Shown: piece by piece, positions 35,657-40,549 of the stretch
How positions within the stretch are numbered: the first letter of the stretch is position 1
Layout of the letters: each line of letters begins with the position of its first letter
Assembly (NCBI RefSeq): GCF_014357575.1
Contig: NZ_JACONW010000044.1
Location: 1-40,549 of the forward strand
DNA length: 40,549 bases
Origin: Pseudomonas folii
Lineage (GTDB): Bacteria > Pseudomonadota > Gammaproteobacteria > Pseudomonadales > Pseudomonadaceae
Direction: 5' to 3'
The notes under the pieces: generated by a model
Databases searched by the model: none
Seen by the model: only the letters and a program-made list of their open reading frames with translations
What the model was told of the DNA's origin: nothing
Made by a program: the position numbers and the translations under genes

Positions 35657-37690
35657 ATGGGTTGGCTGCAATCACGGCGCCTGCTGTATTGGCTGGGCGT
35701 GACCGTGCTTTTTTTCGTGCTGCTGAGTGTTTTGCGGCTGGTGTTTTTCTTCGGTTTCTCCGGCGTTGATCCTGCCAGCCTGAGCACTGACACTACCGTC
35801 GCCCAGACGCTGGGGATCGGCTTTCGTTTCGACTTGCGTCTGGCTTTGCTGTTGGCCTTACCTCTCGTTGTCCTGTTGTGGTTCCCACGCTGGAACCTGC
35901 TGAACGTAAGGGCGCTGCGGTGGGTGACGCGGGTCTATCTGGCGGTCGTATTGGCGCTGGTCACTCTGATCTACATCGTCGATTTCGGTCATTACGCGTA
36001 TCTGGGGGTACGGATCAACGCCAGCGTCATGCGTTATCTGGACGACGCGCAGATTTCCCGGGACATGCTTTGGCAGACCTATCCGGTGTTATGGATCACC
36101 GCCAGTTGGCTCGCCGGTCTCGGGGTGATAGTCGCTGCCTTCATCGGGCTGGAACGGCTGACCCTTGAGCGCCCGGCCAGGCCGATCAAGCGCTGGTCTG
36201 CTGCGTTTGGCGCAGTGCTCGTGACGCTGGCCACGTTGTTGGGGCTGCTGGGGCGAGTGGAAAACCTCAATCTGGAAAACCCGGTACCGCTGCGCTGGAG
36301 CGACGCGTTCTTCTCGGGCAACAGCCAGGTTGCTGCTCTGGGTTTGAACCCGGTGCTGTTCCTGTATGACACGCTCAAGGTCGGGCAATCGCGTTACGAC
36401 GAGGACGCTGTGCGTCGTCACTATTCGGTCGTCGCAGAGTATCTGGGCGTCGATAAGCCAGACCCGCAAAGCCTGACCTTCAAGCGTCAGCAAGACGTGC
36501 AGCCTTACAACGTGGCTGCCACGCGGCCGCCGAACGTGGTGTTTGTCATGCTGGAGTCGTTAGGCACCAGCGCCGTGGGGGCGTATGGCAACCCGCTCAA
36601 TCCCACGCCGAATCTGGACTCGTTGGCCAGGCAAAGCTGGTTCTTCCGGCACTTCTATGTGCCGGTCACCGGAACGGCCAAAACGGTATGGGCAAGCATT
36701 ACCGGGGTGCCCGATGTGACCCGTCAGGAAACCGCGACCCGACACCCGATGCTGACCCGGCAAAACACACTGATCAACGACTTCAAGGGCTACGAGAAGC
36801 TGTACATGATCGGTGGCAACTCCGGGTGGGCCAATATGAACGCGCTGATCCGCCGCAGCATCGTCGATATTCGACTATATGACGAGCGTGACTGGCATTC
36901 TCCTGTGGTGGATGTGTGGGGGATTTCCGACCTGGATCTGTTCAAGGAAGGCGACCGAATCCTGCGCGCGCTGCCCAAGGATCAGCCGTTCTTCGCTTAT
37001 CTGCAGACGGCAGGCAATCACCGGCCGTTTACCATTCCCAGGGAAAACGACGGTTTTGAAGTCAGCAACCTGAGCCTCGAACAAGTGCAGGCCGCGGGTT
37101 CGCGCAGCGTGGAGCAGTACAACGCGGTGCGCTTGTTGGACTTCAATATTGGGCGGCTGATGGAACTGGCCAAGGCGGGCGGTTACTACGACAACACGAT
37201 TTTTGTCCTGTTTGGCGACCACAACACCCGCATCAGCCAGATCCCGCATATGCCACCGGCGTTTGAGCAGTTAGGTCTGGAGAGCAACAACGTACCGATG
37301 TTGATCCACGCACCAGGCTTGATAGGGACGAAGGTTGTCGAGGAGGCGGTGGGGTTGGCGGACCTGTTGCCAACCGTGGCGGGCATGGCGGGCATTCCGT
37401 TCAGCAACGGCGCCATGGGCCGGGATATCCAACAGCCTGCGCCGGAAGGTGAGCGCCTTGTGCCCTTGGTCTTGCGCGAAGGCACGTTCCCGTTGATTGG
37501 TGGCGTGACCCGGAATTTCCTCTTGCAGATGGAGCACGACGGTACCTCGCCGACGCTGCACGACCTGGCCTCAGCCACCCCTCTAGAGGACGTCGCAGGG
37601 CAGCATCCCGAGGAGTTCAGTCGGTTGCGTGCGTTGACCCTGGGGCTGCATGAGAGTGCGCGGCTGATGTTGTATCGGAATGTGCAGTGA
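35657..37690 (+). CDS. LTA synthase / OpgB-like phosphoglycerol transferase
   Basis: Inner-membrane enzyme with about five N-terminal transmembrane helices (to about residue 200) and a periplasmic alkaline-phosphatase-superfamily domain, 677 residues. The metal/catalytic set matches LtaS: E300 (VMLESLG), the nucleophile Thr in GTAKTVW (T343, possibly T340), H455 (GNHRPF) and D521–H522 (FGDHN). LtaS polymerises phosphoglycerol; OpgB transfers it to periplasmic glucans. A Gram-negative host favours the second type of role, but the acceptor is unknown. The start is set at 35657, where AAGGGG lies at 6 bases; GTG 35630 and ATG 35651 are possible. Confidence 0.88.
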   Translation: MGWLQSRRLLYWLGVTVLFFVLLSVLRLVFFFGFSGVDPASLSTDTTVAQTLGIGFRFDLRLALLLALPLVVLLWFPRWNLLNVRALRWVTRVYLAVVLALVTLIYIVDFGHYAYLGVRINASVMRYLDDAQISRDMLWQTYPVLWITASWLAGLGVIVAAFIGLERLTLERPARPIKRWSAAFGAVLVTLATLLGLLGRVENLNLENPVPLRWSDAFFSGNSQVAALGLNPVLFLYDTLKVGQSRYDEDAVRRHYSVVAEYLGVDKPDPQSLTFKRQQDVQPYNVAATRPPNVVFVMLESLGTSAVGAYGNPLNPTPNLDSLARQSWFFRHFYVPVTGTAKTVWASITGVPDVTRQETATRHPMLTRQNTLINDFKGYEKLYMIGGNSGWANMNALIRRSIVDIRLYDERDWHSPVVDVWGISDLDLFKEGDRILRALPKDQPFFAYLQTAGNHRPFTIPRENDGFEVSNLSLEQVQAAGSRSVEQYNAVRLLDFNIGRLMELAKAGGYYDNTIFVLFGDHNTRISQIPHMPPAFEQLGLESNNVPMLIHAPGLIGTKVVEEAVGLADLLPTVAGMAGIPFSNGAMGRDIQQPAPEGERLVPLVLREGTFPLIGGVTRNFLLQMEHDGTSPTLHDLASATPLEDVAGQHPEEFSRLRALTLGLHESARLMLYRNVQ

Positions 37691-37722
37691 GGTTGAACAT
37701 GGGGGCGCCAAGCAGATAACCC

Positions 37723-37811
37723 TGTGGGAGCGGTGCTTGCCCGCGATAAGGACACCTCGATTCTGCAGATGAATCACCTAAACCTTATCGCGGGCAAGCA
37801 CCGCTCCCACA
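37723..37811. repeat. REP doublet, GTGGGAGC family, 29-bp perfect arms
   Basis: Arms 37723–37751 and 37783–37811 are perfect reverse complements over 29 bases, beginning TGTGGGAGCGGTGCTTGC and ending GCAAGCACCGCTCCCACA, with a 31-base centre. This is the GTGGGAGC-type REP common in P. fluorescens-like genomes and is distinct from the GTAGGAGC families. It lies downstream of the LTA-synthase-like gene. Confidence 0.9.
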
Positions 37812-37889
37812 AGGATAGTGTTCCTCATGTACAACCGAAATTTGTGAACCATTTGACGATATTTTCATGCCCTTTACAGGTATGATGCC

Positions 37890-38000
37890 CCCCTTCGTTG
37901 GGGAGTAGCCTGCTGCTGAGTTATCTCAGTAGCGTTCGTATCAACATTCTCGGCAGCAGCCGTGGTACGAGCACCTTTTGGTTGGCGAGACCAGCGACAT
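37890..38000 (+). promoter_or_regulatory. yybP-ykoY manganese riboswitch upstream of mntP
   Basis: The leader contains the hallmark segments in order: GGGGAGTAGCC (37900–37910), TCAACAT near 37942, and TTGGCGAGACC (37982–37992), with complementary arms GCTGCTGAG-type stems between. This is the yybP-ykoY Mn2+ aptamer, known to control mntP in gammaproteobacteria. Downstream, 37995–38005 pairs with 38024–38034 (11 bp), and 38013–38020 pairs with 38045–38052 (8 bp). These two helices cannot both form in a simple fold, so they look like the switch region ahead of the ribosome binding site GGAAG (38053–38057). Confidence 0.85.
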
Positions 38001-38063
38001 ATCCATGCCTAAAGTCGGGCGTGTGGATGTGTCGTTGACTCATAGCCCGACTGGAAGTAAACC

Positions 38064-38630
38064 GTGAATCCCATTTCCCTCATATTCCTGGCCTTGGCCA
38101 TGTCCACGGACGCTTTCGCAGCGGCCATCGGTAAAGGCTCAAGCCTGCACAAACCGCGTTTTATCGAAGCGCTGCGCACCGGTTTGATCTTCGGCGTGAT
38201 TGAAGCCATCACGCCCGTCGTCGGCTGGGCCATCGGTAATGCCGCAAGCAGCTTCGTCGAAAGCTGGGACCACTGGATCGCCTTTACGCTGCTGCTGATT
38301 CTCGGCTTGCACATGATCTACAACGGCGTGAAGCCGGATGATGAAGAGCCAGAGGAAAAAGCCGGTCAGCATTCGTTCCTGATTCTCGCTGTCACCGCTT
38401 TTGCCACCAGCGTCGACGCGCTTGCCGTAGGTGTCGGCCTGGCTTTTGTGGACGTGAATATTCTGGTCGCAGCCGCTGCAATCGGTCTGGCTACCATGAC
38501 CATGGTCACCATCGGTGTGATGCTGGGTCGGGTACTGGGGACGATGGTCGGCAAGCGCGCCGAGATCATGGGTGGTGTGGTACTGATGCTGGTGGGTGCG
38601 ACGATTTTGTACGAACACTTGTCGGCGTAG
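38064..38630 (+). CDS. mntP: Manganese efflux pump MntP
   Basis: Six-helix inner-membrane Mn2+ exporter of the DUF204 family, 188 residues. The paired motifs [13 protein letters not shown] (D16) and [12 protein letters not shown] carry the conserved Asp residues needed for transport. The start is GTG (38064–38066) with GGAAG 6 bases upstream, immediately after the riboswitch switching helices, so Mn2+ probably controls translation start. Gene and riboswitch together form an autonomous Mn detoxification unit. Confidence 0.96.
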   Translation: MNPISLIFLALAMSTDAFAAAIGKGSSLHKPRFIEALRTGLIFGVIEAITPVVGWAIGNAASSFVESWDHWIAFTLLLILGLHMIYNGVKPDDEEPEEKAGQHSFLILAVTAFATSVDALAVGVGLAFVDVNILVAAAAIGLATMTMVTIGVMLGRVLGTMVGKRAEIMGGVVLMLVGATILYEHLSA

Positions 38631-38644
38631 TCGATTCGAGAGTG

Positions 38645-38733
38645 TGTAGGAGCTGACGAGCAGCGCGAGGCTGCGATGGCGGTTTGCCTGACAAATCGCT
38701 TCGCGGCCGTCGTGACCTCCGTCCGCTCCTACA
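38645..38733. repeat. Degenerate REP doublet between mntP and the chemoreceptor gene
   Basis: Left arm TGTAGGAGCTGACGAGCAGC, right end GTCCGCTCCTACA. The right arm is altered (CCGTCGTGACCTCCGTCC), so inner pairing is weaker than in other copies. It lies between two convergent genes and ends 4 bases beyond the chemoreceptor stop. Confidence 0.7.
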
Positions 38734-38737
38734 AAAA

Positions 38738-40243
38738 TTACAGCTGATTCTTCACCGCAAATGCCGCGCCCAGCGCCTGAAGACGGTTCGCCATCGGCGA
38801 GAGGTCTTCGCTGCACTGGATGAGGGTAACGACATCCGAGGCATTGTTCTGCGCAATGGCGTGGACAGCGGTCAGACGATCATTGATGCCCACCGATGCT
38901 GCAGATTGCTGCTCGGTGGTGCCCGCGATCAGCACGTTCAACCGGTGGATTTCCAGCACATCGGCAACGGTGCTTTTCAATAGCTCAGAGCCCAACTGAC
39001 TGGCCTGCACGCAGCGGCCGACTTCTTCGCCGCTGGTACGCATCGACTCGGCTGCGGTGCGGCTTTCCTTCTGTAATGATTCGACGATCTGGCGGATTTC
39101 GTCCACCGAGCCTGCGGTCTTCTGCGCCAGGCCGCGAACCTCATCGGCCACCACGGCAAATCCGCGGCCCTGTTCGCCTGCACGCGCTGCCTCAATGGCA
39201 GCATTGAGCGCCAACAGATTGGTTTGTTCGGCGATTTCACGGATCACGTTAATCACCTTGCCGATCTTTTCTGCCTGTTCTGCCAGCGACTTCACGCTCT
39301 GGTTGGCACCGCTGATGGAAGACTCCAGATTGGCGATGTCTTTGCTGGCCCGATCCACTGACTCACGACCTTTCACCAACTGCTCATTGGCCTTGTTGGC
39401 ACCCTGATGCGCCTGGCTGGCGTGTTGCGAGATGTCATCCAGCGCGGTGGTGAGCAGTTGCATGGCGTGGGTCATGCGGGTGATTTCTGCCAGTTGTTGC
39501 TGCGCGCCCTTGTCCAGAGTGTCGCCGGTGACAGAGAGCTGACGACCCATGTCGCTCAAGCCGCTGGTTTCCTGGATGACACCGCCAACGGTGTGGGTGA
39601 TTAACGTCAGGAAATCATCAAAGCGCTGCGCAGAGTGCACGCCCACACGATTTTCAGCGACGCCCGTTCTGTTATCCAGGCGCGTTGCAGCCTGCAGGAT
39701 CTTGTCCAGCAGATCCTGGCTTTCTTTGGCCGCGCTATAGCTGTGGATGGCGAGATAAATCAGAATGGCACTTTCCGCGACCACATAGGCCGCATGGATG
39801 AAGACCATATCCCAGCCAGCGTGATGCTGCATCACGTACACCGGATAACCTTCATGTTGCAGCACGTGGAACAACAGGTGGTGAACAGCGATGGTGGCCG
39901 CTGCGACAACGATGGGCAGCCAGTCGCGATAAAACGTCAGCACTGCGAGCAGCGCGAAGATCCCGAAGTGGACCTCGACGACGCCTTGGGTTTGATTGAT
40001 ATGCAAGCCCGCCATCACCATCAGAGCAACGCCCGTCAAGCAACGAAATAACCGGGTGCCCCCCAGGCTAGGGTACAGCGCGGTCATCGCGAGGGCGGTG
40101 CCGCCACCGACCAGAATGGCCTGGCCGAAGGTCGAGTAAACGGTCGCCAGCCCCAGGGCGTAGACGAAACATATCCACAAGAGCCCGAGCATGATGCGGT
40201 CAGCTTTGCGGTAATGATCGGTAAAACGAGGCACGGTCGACAT
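38738..40243 (-). CDS. Methyl-accepting chemotaxis protein with multi-pass His-rich N-terminus
   Basis: The 501-residue chemoreceptor has about six closely spaced hydrophobic helices in the first ~195 residues and no large periplasmic ligand domain. The membrane part is rich in His ([33 protein letters not shown]), which might bind metal or haem. The cytoplasmic part has the conserved signalling tip [38 protein letters not shown] in separate stretches, plus methylation-helix regions. There is no HAMP that I can identify and no C-terminal CheR-docking pentapeptide (ends AVKNQL). The start at 40243 has GAGGA at 9 bases; an in-frame ATG at 40261 is less likely. Signal is unknown. Confidence 0.9.
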   Translation of the reverse strand: MSTVPRFTDHYRKADRIMLGLLWICFVYALGLATVYSTFGQAILVGGGTALAMTALYPSLGGTRLFRCLTGVALMVMAGLHINQTQGVVEVHFGIFALLAVLTFYRDWLPIVVAAATIAVHHLLFHVLQHEGYPVYVMQHHAGWDMVFIHAAYVVAESAILIYLAIHSYSAAKESQDLLDKILQAATRLDNRTGVAENRVGVHSAQRFDDFLTLITHTVGGVIQETSGLSDMGRQLSVTGDTLDKGAQQQLAEITRMTHAMQLLTTALDDISQHASQAHQGANKANEQLVKGRESVDRASKDIANLESSISGANQSVKSLAEQAEKIGKVINVIREIAEQTNLLALNAAIEAARAGEQGRGFAVVADEVRGLAQKTAGSVDEIRQIVESLQKESRTAAESMRTSGEEVGRCVQASQLGSELLKSTVADVLEIHRLNVLIAGTTEQQSAASVGINDRLTAVHAIAQNNASDVVTLIQCSEDLSPMANRLQALGAAFAVKNQL

Positions 40244-40397
40244 AGCGCAAATCCTCAACATCCATTTCAGGGAACCGCAGGAACGCCGAGTATGCCTGTG
40301 TCGATGGGACTAAAGAAGCGGAATGCCATTAGTGGTGCAGTTGCAGCACACAATGGATCTTCAGGAGGGACGCTGTCGCTAAGCAGACCCAAGACCT

Positions 40398-40467
40398 GTA
40401 GGAGCTGCCGAAGGCTGCGATCGCGGTGTACCAGTAGAAATGCTTCGCAGCCTTCGGCAGCTCCTAC
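40398..40467. repeat. REP palindrome, GTAGGAGCTGCCGAAGGC family, 23-bp perfect arms
   Basis: Arms 40398–40420 and 40445–40467 are perfect reverse complements (GTAGGAGCTGCCGAAGGC... / ...GCCTTCGGCAGCTCCTAC). Bases 40468–40503 then resemble the linker of the mosaic repeats. Confidence 0.88.
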
Positions 40468-40503
40468 GGAAAATGCATTTCAATCCAGTATTTTGCTGGT
40501 GTT

Positions 40504-40542
40504 TGATGAGAGCGCACGAGCAGCGCGAGGCAGCTCTCATCA
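40504..40542. repeat. Short chimeric REP hairpin at the window end
   Basis: Perfect 10-bp outer stem TGATGAGAGC / GCTCTCATCA (40504–40513 / 40533–40542), enclosing CACGAGCAGCGCGAGG from another family. It looks like a deletion product between two REP types. Confidence 0.6.
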
Positions 40543-40549
40543 GATATAA

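Noticed and set aside
40214..40549. 111-codon plus-strand frame at the window end
   Set aside because: It overlaps the chemoreceptor start and two REP palindromes; no protein character.

Overview
The window is a chromosomal segment of a Pseudomonas, most like the fluorescens/putida/syringae side of the genus. Three things point there: the gene order rpsT–murJ–ribF–ileS–lspA–fkpB–ispH–minor pilins–thiO–bamD–rluD–pgeF–clpB, the high-GC codon use, and the many REP-type palindromes of the GTAGGAGC / GTGGGAGC kind between genes. The species assignment is inference; no rRNA or species marker is present.

1–8.0 kb: housekeeping. rpsT (minus strand, GTG start, own promoter and terminator) diverges from murJ. 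Then comes the tightly packed ribF–ileS–lspA–fkpB–ispH operon, with a hairpin between fkpB and ispH.

8.2–14.7 kb: type IVa minor pilin locus. fimT is divergent from fimU–pilV–pilW–pilX–pilY1–pilE, whose genes overlap or nearly touch. This set forms the pilus-tip/priming complex. pilY2 and pilSR, neighbours in P. aeruginosa, are absent here.

14.7–22.5 kb: thiO, a small zinc-ribbon membrane protein (PP0621 family), bamD (outer-membrane assembly), rluD–pgeF, and clpB behind a good sigma-32 promoter.

22.6–23.2 kb: a tRNA operon Asn–Pro–Lys–Pro with a strong promoter. The two tRNA-Pro copies are identical. 23.2–24.1 kb is gene-free: repeats, then an AT-rich stretch.

24.1–30.4 kb: a PhaG/RhlA-family acyltransferase/thioesterase, then a translationally coupled efflux operon encoding two different lipoprotein membrane-fusion proteins and one RND pump (TriABC-like architecture).

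30.6–33.7 kb: a QseBC/PmrAB-type two-component pair transcribed divergently from a secreted PepSY protein and a cytochrome b561. A tandem CTAAGC repeat with 11-bp period lies in the shared promoter region and is a likely operator.

33.7–37.7 kb: a three-gene envelope module encoding a sialidase-fold exported protein, a polytopic membrane protein and an LTA-synthase/OpgB-like phosphoglycerol transferase. 37.9–38.6 kb: a yybP-ykoY manganese riboswitch in front of mntP. 38.7–40.2 kb: a chemoreceptor with an unusual His-rich multi-pass N-terminus, followed by more REP palindromes.

The most unusual structural signal is a ~250-bp mosaic intergenic repeat made of two different REP hairpins joined by a conserved linker. 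It occurs as an inverted pair around clpB and the tRNAs, with partial copies elsewhere. Most protein-coding content is conserved; the less described parts are the sialidase/LtaS module, the PepSY/cytochrome b/two-component module and the mosaic repeats.
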